Of a stretch of DNA of 64,000 nt, positions 23,445 to 34,897 are shown one piece after another. The position numbers and the translations under genes are program-made. Source of the stretch: Clavaria fumosa (taxonomy: Eukaryota; Basidiomycota; Agaricomycetes; Agaricales; Clavariaceae); the NCBI GenBank assembly GCA_951802425.1, contig OX637798.1, positions 2,852,001-2,916,000 of the forward strand. The letters are read 5' to 3'. Each line of letters begins with the position of its first letter. Positions within the stretch are counted from its first letter, which is position 1. The notes beneath the pieces were generated by a model. It was not told the origin of the DNA and ran no database searches. It worked only from the letters and a program-made list of their open reading frames with translations.

Positions 23445-23975
23445 GTGCTTCATCCATCGCCGCCGTCCTCCTCCTCGTTGCTGGGCGCTTACTTGCCCTC
23501 GACCCCTGTGTGGATTCCAGAGATCCCGAGCATCCGTACCCATGTCCCGCCAAAGAAGATGATAGCGAGCACGACGCCGACGAGCTGCGTATCTGACGCA
23601 TAGGAGACAGACGTCCCCACGTGGCGACACTGCGCGGGTCAGCACGCACTACGCGTCGTACAACCATCAGCACGGGCATGCGCAGATGATAAACCCAGGT
23701 GCGCTGTTCTCTGCCGCGTCGTCGGAGTCGTACGAGTCGGACGGAGAGGAGGTACTACCGATGGCGCCGACGACGTCCGCTGGTGGTGGTGGTGGTAGTC
23801 GTGGGAACGGCGGCGAGGAGGGCTAGGGGCGGACGGTGGATGGGGAGCTCGTTGGGGGTGAGGACGGTCGGTGGTTCCAGGCGCTTGACAAGCGGTATCT
23901 GCTGTCAATCTTCTCGAAGGCGACAGCGAGTCGGACGTTCCACGCGTGCAAGGCGCGGAAGTGGGGGCGGGGGAT
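23445..23975. pseudogene. NHX-C: truncated NHX remnant with an internal inversion
   Basis: About 23,445-23,580 matches, on the minus strand, the segment that in other units reads on the plus strand from FGGTSARMLEILGIRMG to the acidic EDEDGGDG stretch, so this piece is inverted. From about 23,581 the plus strand resumes with the cytosolic tail: SDGEEVLPMAPTTSAGGGGG (about 23,740), then RWFQALDKRYLLSIFSKAT (about 23,868) and TFHACKARKWG. The membrane-core block with FWAGLRGAV is absent. Confidence 0.75.
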
Positions 23976-24551
23976 ATGGGAAAGAGATTGGACACTCCGA
24001 TCGAGAGCGAAGGCGAGGCGAGGAAAGGGGCGCGGAGGTAAATTTAGGAGGGGCGCTGGGGCGGAACGGTGGTGAGCGCCGGGACGGGAAAGCGGTCAGC
24101 GTCACGGGCCCTGCTCTGCCCGGATTTTCGAGCCCAAAACTGAGGGCGTCTCTGCTTGATGGGCAGAGCAACAGAAACAGCAGAGATAGGTTGTTGTAAT
24201 ATTCATACGCAGTTAGCTTCAGGCGGCCTAGTCTGCTTAAACATTGCATATTCATATTTGGTCAGGATTACATCCAGGTCAAAGGTGACTGATAGATACG
24301 GCTAATCGGAACGGACAGAAATATAAAGAAACAGCATCACAGAGATGGACGAAGAGGTATACCGCGTTGTAAGGTTGACGATTATCATGAGGGAGTAGCG
24401 ATACATATAAAAGTATGAAATCAGACAAGAGATGAAAGTGATAAAGATGGAGAGAGGCCGAACGACGCAAAAGCATAGATCACGCACGATTACAAGGCGA
24501 GGGCTTGAGACAAAGCCATAAGCGAGATGGAAGGGGTGGGTGTTAGTTAGA
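23976..24551. other. NHX-C to Galpha-b-C intergenic stretch
   Basis: Shares its layout with 14,376-15,001, with small deletions (for example around 24,120 and 24,235). No gene is seen. Confidence 0.55.
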
Positions 24552-25015
24552 TTACAGTAGCTCCGCGTGGCGCAGATAGTCTCGCAGTATGATTCCTTCA
24601 AGTGAAGAAAACAGGCAGTCAGTCACGAGCTTGGTGTAGACAGGGGTGCGGAAGAGGAGGGGGTATTGGAAAGAGGTTTACTGGTGGCAAAAATGATCGT
24701 CGCGATTTGCGTATGCTGTGCGCGCAGATCCAATCAACGCGGAATCAGCTAAATGTCAATGCGCACGATGATTGAAGTAACGTGGAAGTAACGTAGAAGA
24801 AGAAGGAGAACAGTCCGGGGGAGTGTTTCCAGTGTATCTTCCTGAAAAATCGTCATGTTAGAGCAAGATAATAGGGCAAAAAGAGAAAGAAGAAGTGTTG
24901 AGGAGAACCATCTGCGTGCGCGCGAGCAAGGGGTTCGTGCACACCACATTCCACAGCCGGTAGCTGTCCACGCTTGGGTCCTCCACGAACTTCTAGGGGT
25001 GGAGGGCGTGAAGGT
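24552..25015 (-). pseudogene. Galpha-b-C: 3' end of the second Galpha paralogue
   Basis: The last exon reads VEGIILRDYLRHAELL with stop TAA at 24,552-24,554. Upstream, FFHVTSIIV (about 24,775-24,800) and the LLARTQM helix (about 24,915) can be matched to Galpha exons. It is truncated at the same point as in unit B, near 25,015, and adjoins the NLR-C upstream sequence. Confidence 0.75.
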
Positions 25016-25141
25016 AGATTCCCATGGCAGGTCGGCGTCACATGACACCAGAACCGGAATTGACCGCCATCGATAAGCATCATCGATACCGTAAGCATCG
25101 TCGCAAACTTGCATCTTGCGTCGACACTACTAGTATCAATC

Positions 25142-28100
25142 ATGCGCAAAGCTGTTGACACCACCCTGGCGAAGCTAAAGTCGTCTACAAGACCTCAGTC
25201 TCTTGCCTTCATTAGCCTCCAGAATGCTCTTGCACTTCTCAAGGAGGTTGCGGGGAAGTCGGGTGTACCAGGACTGCAGGAAGGTATCAAAGGATTTGTG
25301 GTTCTCCTCGATGCTATTCAAGTGCGTGAAACATCTCATTTGTTGTGCCGTCGCATCGCTCGCTAACCATCCACACAGAAAACCTCGCAGAACAGCAGTC
25401 ATGATATCGAAGACCTCTCCCAGGAGGGCATACTCACATCCTCTGACCATTTATGTGTCATGGGGACTCGGCAGATATTTTGGATCAATGGTGTAGCTGG
25501 GAGTGGGAAGACTACAATTGCTTACACTGCTGCAGAGTTCTGTGAGGACAAAGGAATGCTTGCTGCGAGCTTCTTCTGCTCCAGGGATAATGCTGATTGC
25601 AGCAATCTTAATTTGGTTTTCACCACCATTGCCTATCAATTGGGACAGTTTTGTCCAGAGTTCAAGGCTGGTCTTGCAGAAGTGGTCAGGTCAAATCCTG
25701 ATGTTGTCTACTCCAATGTCTCCTATCAGTTGAAAAAGATGATTGTCAAACCATTGCTTGCTATGAGGAATAAGTTCCCTCGAGGTTTAGTGGTGATTGA
25801 TGCTTTAGATGAGTGCAAGGATGACAATTCCACATCCACCATTCTGGCATCTTTATCTCAACACATTGACAAGTTATTCCCATTGCAATTCCTCATCACC
25901 AGTAGACCAATTCTCCAGATCACTGGAGCTTTTCAACATCCACATCTCATCAATGCAACCAGGCCATTGATTCTTCATCAAGTCAAATTGGATGTCATTA
26001 AAAGTGATATCCAGTGTTATCTGAAATGGCACCTTGGTGCTATCAAGCAGAAATATCACATTCCTGGTACCTGGCCATCTTCAAGAGATGTTGAAGACTT
26101 GACCCATATGTCTTCAGGCCTGTTCATATTTGCTGCTACTGCAGCAAGGTTCATTGATGCTGCTGATCCCAGAGGGCAATTGAAGATACTTTTGAACACA
26201 AAGTCTGTTATGGGCTTCTCTCCTCTGCAGCATCTGGATCAGTTGTACTCCCAAGTGCTCAACACTGCATTCCCAGATATTTCTGATCACCTTGGAGCCA
26301 AATTTCAATTGATTCTAGGTGCCATTGTCACCCTTCAGGATCCTCTCCCATCAGATCAATTGGAGGATCTGCTTGAATGTGATGTCTATGCTTATCTTCA
26401 GCAGTTACAGGCAATCATCACCCTTCCAAATGATGGTGTTGGAGTTATTAGATTGATCCACCCATCATTCTTTGATTTCATTGTGGATTCTACCAGATGC
26501 CATGATGAGCAGTTTAGAATCAATCTTGGAGAGCAGCACACCATCATGGCAGAGAAATGCCTGACCATGATGAAAAGACTAAAGGAGGATATTTGTGGGA
26601 TAAGAGATCCCACTAAATTCAACCATGAGGTTCCAGATCTCTCAGGGATGATATCCAATCACATCTCATGCAGCCTGCAGTATGCATGTAGATATTGGGG
26701 TGTGCATGTTTGCAGTGGCAAGCTTTCCAGTGATGTATTGAAGCTTCTAGAGGATTTCTGCTCAAATCATTTATTACACTGGATAGAGGTCTGCAGCCTT
26801 CTTGGGCATCTAAGAAATGCATTGCAAATGTTGGCATCTGTGCATGCCTGTCTTGCAGTAAGTGCATATCCTTGTCAGTAAAGGTTGTCAAAACTAATAT
26901 GTAATCCTTTCTGCAGATCAGGAAAGATGTGCATATGACAGTCTCAGCACTGTTATATGATGGTGAAAGATTGATTCAAGAATTCTTTCCAGCCATCAGT
27001 GTATCTGCCTTGCAGGTGTATTTTTCAGCTTTGCCTTTCACCCCAACTGGCACTGAACTATACAATACCTATCATAAGCAGATGGAGGGTGCAGTGACAG
27101 TGCAAGGGGCATTACCAAAAAAATGGAGTGCATGTATACAGGTCATAGAGGGCCATTCTGATGGTGTCACCTCAGTGTCATTGTCTCCAGATGGCACAAG
27201 GATAATTTCAGGGTCTTTTGACAGGACAGTGAGAGTATGGGATGCAGTCACTGGTGCTCATCTGCAGACACTTGAGGGCCATTCTGAATGTGTCGAATCA
27301 GTGTCATTCTCTACAGATGGCACAAGGATAGTTTCAGGGTCTATTGACAAGACAGTGAGAGTGTGGGATACAGTCACTGGTGCTCATCTGCAGACACTTG
27401 AGGGCCATTCTGATTTCATCACATCAGTGTCATTCTCTCCAGATGGCACAAGGATAGTTTCAGGGTCTACTGACAGGACAATGAGAGTGTGGGATACAGG
27501 CACTGGTGCTCATCTGCAGACACTTGAGGGCCATTCTGATGGTGTCACCTCAGTGTCATTGTCTCCAGATGGCACAAGGATAGTTTCAGGGTCTATTGAC
27601 AAGACAGTGAGAGTGTGGGATACAGTCACTGGTGCTCATCTGCAGACACTTGAGGGCCATTCTGAGTGTGTCAGATCAGTGTCATTCTCTTCAGATGGCA
27701 CAAGGATTGTTTCAGGGTCTATTGACAAGACAGTGAGAGTGTGGCATACAGTCACTGGTGCTCATCTGCAGTCACTTGACAGCCATTCTGATTGGGTCAC
27801 ATCAGTGTCATTCTCTCCAGATGACACAAAACTAGTTTCAGGGTCTGGGGACCAGACAGTGAGAGTGTGGGATACAGTCACTGGTGCTCATCTGCAGACA
27901 CTTGAGGGCCATTCTAGTTTGGTCAGATCAGTGTCATTCTCTTCAGATGGCACAAGGATAGTTTCAGGGTCTGAGGACAAGACAGTAAGAGTGTGGGATA
28001 CAGTCACTGGTGCTCATCTGCAGACACTTGAGGGCCATTCTGATCATGCCAGATCAGTGTCATTCTCTTCAGATGGCACAAGAATAGTTTCAGGGTCTGA

Positions 28101-28896
28101 GGACAAGACAATAAGAGTGTGGGGTACAGTCACTGGTGCTCATCTGAAGAGACTTGAAGGCCATTCTGGATTTGTTCAATCAGTGTCATTCTCTCCAGAT
28201 GGCACAAGGATAGTTTCAGGGTCTAGTGACAAGACAGTGAGAGTGTGGGATACAGTCACTGGTGCTCATCTGCAGACACTTGAGGGCCATTTTAAGTGGG
28301 TCATGTCAGTGTCATTCTCTTCAGATGGTACAAGGATTGTTTCAGGGTCTGCAGATAAGACAGTGAGAGTGTGGGATACAGTCACTGGTGCTCATCTGCA
28401 GACACTTGAGGGCCATTCTGATTGGGTCATGTCAGTGTCATTCTCTCCAGATGGCACAAGGATTGTTTCAGGGTCTGCAGATAAGACAGTGAGAGTGTGG
28501 GATACAGGCACTGGTGCTCATCCGCAGACACTTGAGGGCCATTTTGATTGGGTCATGTCAGTGTCATTCTCTCCAGATGGCACAAGGATAGTTTCAGGGT
28601 CCTCTGATGGGACAGTGAGAGTATGGGATGCAGGAAGTGGGGTCCTTCACATCATTCACAGTGATTCAAACTGGGGGAGGTCATGGCCATACCTCATCAA
28701 TAATGGATGGATATCCACTTTCACAAGGCATAAGCTTTGTTGGATTCCTGTGACTTATTGTCATGTATATGCATCCACTATTGATCAAGTGGCAGTGGTC
28801 ACACTCCAGAATTCCATCATTTCCCTCCAATTCACTGCCTTGCATTCCTACCTCCACACACAGGTTCAAATACCTCTGCCTTCCTATATTCCTTAG
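25142..28896 (+). CDS. NLR-C: NACHT-WD40 STAND protein with a deleted N-terminal region
   Basis: Three exons: 25142-25321, 25379-26857, 26917-28896, giving 3,639 nt and 1,212 residues, open throughout. Exon 1 (60 residues) is as in the other copies. Exon 2 starts with KTSQNSS like the others, then jumps in frame to HDIEDLSQEGILTSSDHL, which in the others lies in exon 7 just before Walker A. Five introns and roughly 165 residues are removed: most of the second half of the N-terminal domain, the EHAARAE linker and the LNLPHA segment. Walker A and B are intact. Twelve WD40 repeats follow, more diverged from each other than in A and D. It could be a short-form receptor or a loss-of-function allele; the open frame over 1,212 codons favours continued use. 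Confidence 0.9.
27151..28659 (+). repeat. WD40 array of NLR-C, 12 repeats of 126 bp
   Basis: Variable-site pairs after GH(S/F): DG, EC, DF, DG, EC, DW, SL, DH, GF, KW, DW, DW. The succession DG-EC recurs at repeats 1-2 and 4-5, suggesting a multi-repeat duplication. Repeat 6 has DDTKLVSGS in place of DGTRIVSGS. Confidence 0.93.
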
Positions 28897-29682
28897 CCAT
28901 TGTCTATGGTGTACATCACCAAGCATGGGCCCAGCAGTGTGAAGATGATGAAATGAGGAATAAAATGTAACTTGAATCAGAATGTGTACTTAAATCTTAG
29001 CAAGAGAATTTGCACAACAGTCTGAGTCACTTCTTTTGTACAGTATGTTGGTGGTCTGCATAATAATCAGAGCTACCAAAATGATGCAGGAAGGTTTGTG
29101 CCATTAGTTCCAAGTCCATATACACAGCACTTCCCAGCATCAAATAAGTTATTTTTTATGCAACATGCTTAAGCAAGAAGATATACAGGTATTGTTAAAA
29201 AGCCATGCCCCAATTGAAGCAAGAATGTTACAATAGCACCTTCACACTAACATTTTTACCTCAAGAGAAGCAAGGCTGATAATGAGCAGAGGCAAAGCTG
29301 ACAACAGACAAAGTGATGCTGATGTACAAAGAATGAAAACTACACCTCATGAAGAGACATTATCACATATTTTGATCAAGATTACATCCAGGTCAGAAGA
29401 TAATGATAGATACAGCTGGTCACTGCAGGAAGGGAAAGAAGGCCAAAACAAAGCAAAAGAAGAAGAAAAAAATTAACCGAGAGACAACACCGCCGAGATG
29501 CGTGAGGGGAGGCATTCCGCATTTACGACTATCATGAGTGAGTAGCAATAGATACAAAAAAAAAGAAAAGGGTAAAGGTGGGGGAGAGGCTGAATGGCTG
29601 AATGGCGAAAAAATGAAGAGATTATGCACTATTACAAGGCGAGCGCTTGAGACAAAGCCGCGAAATGAGAGGGCGGGGGCGT
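28897..29682. other. NLR-C 3' flank, convergent with Galpha-D
   Basis: A candidate AATAAA poly(A) signal is at 28,959-28,964. The Galpha-D 3' flank starts around 29,380. No other gene is seen. Confidence 0.65.
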
Positions 29683-31846
29683 TTAAATTAGCTCTGCGTG
29701 GCGCAGATGGTCTCGCAGTATGATCTCTTCGACTGAGGGAAAGCGGGCAGTTGGTCAGTCACAAGCTCGCTGAAAAGAGGCTGCGGATGGGGAGGGGAGA
29801 CCAGAGGAGGCTAATCAGTGCCCAGGGTGACCGCCGTGGATTCCGTATCCTGTGCGCACAGATACCATCAACGCAGAATGGGCGAAACGAAGGCCAATAC
29901 GTACAATGACTGAAGTGAGGTGGAAGAAGAAGGGGCGTGGCTCGGGGGAGTGTTTCCGTTGTATTTCCCTGAAGTGCTGCTGGAAGTCTTGAGAAGGCAA
30001 CCATCAAACAACAAGGAAAGAAGCGAAATGAAATGGGATAGAACGACACGAACACTTGGTTGCAGTAGGTAGGTCGTTCTTCCGATCGCCAAAGCTGGGC
30101 ACGCTGTCCCTGATGCGAACGCTGCGGCGCAGCTTCGAGTCGAGGATGTCGCGCTTATTGAGGAAGAGCATCATCTGTGTGTGCGCGAGCCACTTGCACG
30201 CGCACACCGCCCGCCACAGCAGGTAGCTGTCCTTGAGCCGGTTCACGTGCCGATCCTCCACGAGCTTCTCGTCGAAGCACGAGATTGGCGCGAGGAAGAT
30301 GATCGCATTCACGTCGTCGAAGGAGGAGTACCATGCCGCGCGCTGGCGCACTGTGAAGATGTGGGGGGGGAGTTGGTCAGCCGGTCTGGACACCCACATG
30401 TATAAGTGGTACGCACGGATGACCGGGTCCCGCCCACATCGTACATGAGCCATTCCTGGCCAACCCTGCGACCTGTACCAATTCAACGGAGGGGCGGTCA
30501 GGATGAAGGCCGCTTTCAAAGGGAGGGTGGGGGAAATAAAGAGAATGGGACGCACCGTGGTCAAACACGAATTTGTACCCTTGCACGCCAAGTGTGCGCA
30601 GACGGGCTCGAATGACATCTGCGTCCGTCGGCTGGTAGTGGCGCGTGGCAATCCGCTCGACGTCGTTCAGGAAGCTACGCAGGGGCAAAGCGGGTCAGCA
30701 CGCAGTACAGCAACGAAAGAGCAATAATAATAATAATAAAGCAATAGTCCTGACCACCAGGTCGATGCGCACAACCCTGGGGTCTCCTCAAGCCTGACGC
30801 TCCGCTTGGTCAGAGCGGACCGCAACATAGGCTCCTCACATATCGCCTTCATGTCGTCTGCGCACGACGCAATGATTTCCATGATGTCGTTCAGCTCCGT
30901 GCCCCAACCGCGCCTCGCAACAGGGGTCGGCTGCTGCGCCTCTCCCGCAGCAGCAGCCGCAGCGACGGCGGCCCGCCCACAGCGGAAGCGGTCCAGTGCG
31001 GTCTTCCACCCGTTGCGCGAGTTGATCGAGAACTCTTGCTGCTGCTGCACACAGAACGCCGGGGCTCGTGTCCGTGTCATCGAACGGCGCGGCGGTTGTG
31101 ATGGAGGTGGAGTGCGCCTCGCTCGCGACGGCGCCGAGACGCCGCTCGAATGCGCCGCAGCGGCTCGAGGCAGAGCTTCAGGAGACGGTGTTTTTCGGCG
31201 AAATGCTGCTGCTGCTGCTGCTGCTGCAGGTGGTGTGGTTGCAGCGAGGACGAGAGACGCCGGTGGGGGTGCCAGCTATGGTGGCAGAGGAAGAGGGGGC
31301 GCCTGTAGTGGTGGTCGGGGGAGAGGGTGTGGAGGTTTAGGAGCGCCGGGCCATTTCGTCAGGGAGGAGGTCGAGTACGGTGTTGACATTGCGGACGAGG
31401 TCGAGCTGGATGACGGCACGCCATGAGGCGCGTTCTTCCTGCCATTCATGGCGGGCGTAGGTGAGCTGGAAGTCTGTGGTGCGTTTGTGTGGTGGGGGTT
31501 CCATAGTGTCAGCGGTAGGATCAACGAGCGTCAGAGTGGGCACCAAGAGATGGTTGGCGCACTTTTGAGGGTGGGGGATTTACCTGGTAGACGTTGTTTG
31601 ATCAGCCAGTGAAAAACAGTGGGGTTAACGATGATGGACGTGGGTGTGGGAGAAACAATAAGACGCACCGCTCTCGCTCTGTCCCAGGAGGGAGACCTTG
31701 ACGCGACGCTTCTTGCATTGGAGTGCCGCCTTTTCCTGACGGATCTGCTCGTCGATCTCCTCGCTGACGCGGCGGGTGTGGGACTCGGCGAGCTCGTCAC
31801 GTGGGGACGCGAGGACGGCTGCGAGTGGGTCGTCGTTGATGCGCAT
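29683..31846 (-). pseudogene. Galpha-D: the least damaged Galpha-like copy, probably still a pseudogene
   Basis: Exon 1 (31,669-31,846) reads MRINDDPLAAVLASPRDELA to LLGQSESG. Exon 2 (31,563-31,583) supplies KSPTLK with intact GT and AG sites. Exon 3 starts at 31,473 with NFQLTYARHEWQEE, so the P-loop is GQSESGKSPTLKNFQ. Exon 3 then meets TAA near 31,338 after DEMARRS, and the following Gln-rich segment (LQPHHLQQQQ then LLKLRLEPLRRI) lies in another frame. The switch I exon, DVGGTRS (Thr for the catalytic Gln), FDDVNAIIFLAPISCFDEKL and a NKRD base-recognition motif are present. The last exon ends LRHAELI with stop at 29,683. GTPase activity would be expected to be impaired even if an alternative splice restored the frame. 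Confidence 0.75.
31203..31230. repeat. CTG/CAG run in Galpha-D (poly-Gln coding on the minus strand)
   Basis: About eight CTG units on the plus strand, read as CAG on the minus strand between HHL and HFAEKHRLLKL. Other units have four (12,299; 22,431; 41,711), so the run length is variable. Confidence 0.85.
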
Positions 31847-32659
31847 GTCTTGGGCGGGGGTTCTAGGTGGGTGGATTGATGGGGAGAAGGGGAAAGGGGG
31901 TGTGATGGAGGGGTGCGGGTACGGATACAGGTGAGGCGTGAGACAGGTGTTGCGGATGAGAAAGGGGAGGAGGAGGAGGAGGGAGCTGTGAGCGTTGTAG
32001 GCTTGAAAAGATGAGAGAAATTTCAAGTTTAAAATTCTATGTTTAATCGAATCATCGAATGAAATTCCTTCCCCAGACTGGAGGTGAATCATCCATCATC
32101 GATCGGATAGAATCGTTTCGGTCCTTCGCATTCGTCTGAACGTGAAGTGACCGAGATTCGATGAGTCAGCAGTTCCCCTTTGGATTTAACGATGACATCA
32201 TCGGGGTTGCGACCTTGCACTATTGACCTGAGATTGAGTCGTTGAACAAAGCACTCACGTAAACATCGATCCTTGCAGGAGTCTCGATGCGGACATCACT
32301 TGTCGATACACTCCATGAAAGCACCCTTGGGGATAGAATCAAGTTAAGTGTCCGTAAAATGGAGGCGTCTAAGCAAATCACAACTCACTTGCATTCGTTC
32401 CACGCATGGACAAGGGCATCAGCTGGATTCAGATTTGCTTTCCCTTACCGCACAAAGGAGTTCACTAGCGCTCACTGATTATCGAGAGTACATCTATGGA
32501 TTGTTTACGGTACTGCATTCGAGCTGGTCGTCATGTCTCTTTATTTGATTGAGATGTGTTTGGTTGCTTTCTCTCGACCTAGTAGTACACCTGCTACTTC
32601 TTCTCAAATGGAATGTCCATGTCAGGCTTCGTGTCCCTCCTATTTTGCGGCATCACTTT
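31847..32659. other. Unit D region between Galpha-D and NHX-D
   Basis: This is the longest version of this interval (about 800 bp). It starts with the G-rich Galpha flank. The part 32,150-32,480 partly matches B and E (TTTACTGATTATGGAGAGTA-like sequence near 32,480) but holds extra sequence. No gene is recognised. Confidence 0.55.
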
Positions 32660-33719
32660 GAAGCACTACTCGTATCACATCATGTCTCGAAAGACACAAC
32701 GCACCATGAAATAGATTTTTGCCATTCTCTCACAGATTTCAGAGAACTTCGTCTTCATCTACCTCGGATACGCTATTCACGAGCCCGCCAAGTTCAGAGA
32801 AGGTCACAAATTACGTCAAGCCACTCTTCGTCGCCATCACACGCTATGCCACCGTCTTTCCTTTCTCTGAGGCGATCAACCTCTTCTACAGGCACGCCCG
32901 CGGCCAGCGGAACGAAGAGCTCCCACATTCATACCAGATAATGCTCTTCTGGGCTGGTCGGCGCGGCGCCGTCTGTGTCGTTCTGGCTACGGGCTTCAAA
33001 GGACCCAACGCGCAGACGCTCCGGACGACCCTGCTCATCGTCATCGTGCTCACTGTCATCCTCTTTGGGGGGACATCGGCACGGATCCTCGAGATCTTCA
33101 GAATCCGCATGGAGGTCGAGGACGAGGACGCGCCCAACAGCGAGGACGAGGACGGCGGCGATGGATGAAGCACGCGCCTAAGCGGACTTGGACGATGGCG
33201 GCTCTACTTTGACGACGAGCTGCGTATCTGACGCATAGGAGACAGACGTTCTCACGCGGCGACCCTGCGCGGGTCAGCACGCACTACACGTCGTACAGCC
33301 ATCAGCATGCGCATGCGCAGATGATAAACCCAGGCGCGCTGTTCTCTGCCGGGTCGTCGGAGCCGTACGAGTCGGACAGGGAGGAGGCACTACCGATGGC
33401 GCCGACGACGTCCGCTGGTGGTGGTGGTGGTAGTCGTGGGAACGGCGGCAGGGATGGCCAGGGGTGGACGGCGGATGGGGAGCTCGTTGGGGGTGAGGAC
33501 GGCCGGTGGTTCCAGGTGCTTGACGAGCGGTATCTGCTGCCCATCTTCTCGAATGCGACGGCGAGCCGGACGTTCCACGCGCGCAAGGCGCGGCGGACTG
33601 CGCGAGGTGCTGCGCTGCTGCTGCTGCTGCCGCTGCGGATGTGGGGGCAGGGGATGTGGGAGGGAGGTTGGGGGACACCCCGATCGAGAGCGAAGACGAG
33701 GAAAGGGGCCCTGAGGTAG
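32660..33719 (+). pseudogene. NHX-D: 3' remnant of an NHX-type exchanger gene
   Basis: Visible blocks: FVFIYLG-like sequence near 32,750 in mixed frames, FSEAINLFYRHARGQRNEEL (32,864-32,923), IMLFWAGRRGAV with Leu-Arg changed to Arg-Arg, GFKGPNAQTLRTTLL, and FGGTSARILEIFRIRMEVED with an acidic EDEDAPNSEDEDGGDG tail ending in TGA near 33,166. The cytosolic tail resumes in another frame at 33,321 (INPGALFSAGSSEPYESD, RYLLPIFSNATASRTFHARK) and ends at 33,719 after a CTG-encoded Leu run. The membrane-core ORF of 149 codons is the longest NHX piece in the array but lacks all N-terminal segments. Confidence 0.8.
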
Positions 33720-34307
33720 ATTTAGGAGGGGCGCTGGGGCGGAACGGTGGTGAGCGCCGGAACGGGAATGCGGTCAGTGTCACGGGCCCTGCTTTGCCCC
33801 TGGGAACTGTAGAAAGCCGTATGGAACGAGGACTTTCGAGCCCAAACTGAGGACGGCTCCGCTTGATGGGCAGAGCAACAACAACAGCAGAGGTAGGTTG
33901 TCGCAATATTCAGCTTTGGGCTGCCTAGTCTGCTATCTTATTTTTTCTTTCTTGTCCGTAAACATTGCGTATCAAAGATGAAGAGTCGCATTATTCATAT
34001 TTGATCAGGATTACATCCAGGTCAAAGGTGATAATGATACGACTGGGCACTGGGAACGGACAGAAGACCAAAATCAATATATAAAGAAACAGCATCACAG
34101 AGATGAACGAGGAGGTATACCGCGTTGTAAGGTTGACGACTATCATGAGCAAGTAGCGATACATATAAAAGTATGAAATCAGACAAGATGAAAGTGGTAA
34201 AGATTGGGAGAGGCCGAACGACGAAAAAGCATAGATTACGTACCATTACAAGGCGAGCGCTTGAGACAAAGCCATAAGCGAGATGGAAGGGGTGGGCGTT
34301 AGTTAGA
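33720..34307. other. NHX-D to Galpha-b-D intergenic stretch
   Basis: Same composition as the corresponding interval of units B and E, with a 28-bp extra piece near 33,975. No gene is seen. Confidence 0.55.
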
Positions 34308-34785
34308 TTACAGTAACTCTGCGTGGCGCAGATAGTCTCGCAGTATGAATCCTTCAACTGAAGAGAACAGGCAGTGAGTCACGAGTTTGCTGTAGACACG
34401 GTGCGGAAGGGGTGGAGGTAGTGGAGAGAGGCTTACCGGTGACAAAAATGGCCGTCGCAATCTCCATATCCTGTGCGCGCAGATACAATCAACGCGGAAT
34501 CAGCTAAATGTCAATGCGCACGATGATTGAAGTAACGTGGAAGTAACGTGGAAGAAGAAGGAGAATAGTTCGGGGGAGTGTTTCGGGTGTATCTTCCTGA
34601 AAAATCGTCATGTCAGAGGAAGATAATAGGGCAAAAAGAGAAAGAAGAAGGACCATCTGCGTGCGCGCGAGCAAGGGGCTCGTGCACACCACATTCCACA
34701 ACCGGTAGCTGTCCACGCTCGGGTCCTCCACGAGCTTCTGGGGGAGGTGGTTTGGGGGAGGGCGCGAAAGTAGATTCCCGCTGCA
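34308..34785 (-). pseudogene. Galpha-b-D: 3' end of the second Galpha paralogue
   Basis: Stop TAA at 34,308-34,310; the last exon contains ILRDYLRHAELL. The segment from KLVEDPSVDSYRLWNVVCTS to LLARTQM (about 34,655-34,740) is the clearest preserved part of the Galpha-b core. The homology ends near 34,785, about 110 bp before the NLR-D start codon. Confidence 0.78.
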
Positions 34786-34897
34786 GGTCGGCGTCACATG
34801 ACACCAGAACCGGAATTGACCGCCATTGATAAGCATCGTTGATACCGTAAGCATCGTCGCAAACTTGCATCTTTTGTCGACACTACTAGTATCAATC

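Noticed and set aside
29683..31846. Galpha-D as a functional gene
   Set aside because: A TAA interrupts the helical-domain exon, and the later Gln-rich part lies in another frame with no obvious intron to reconcile them.
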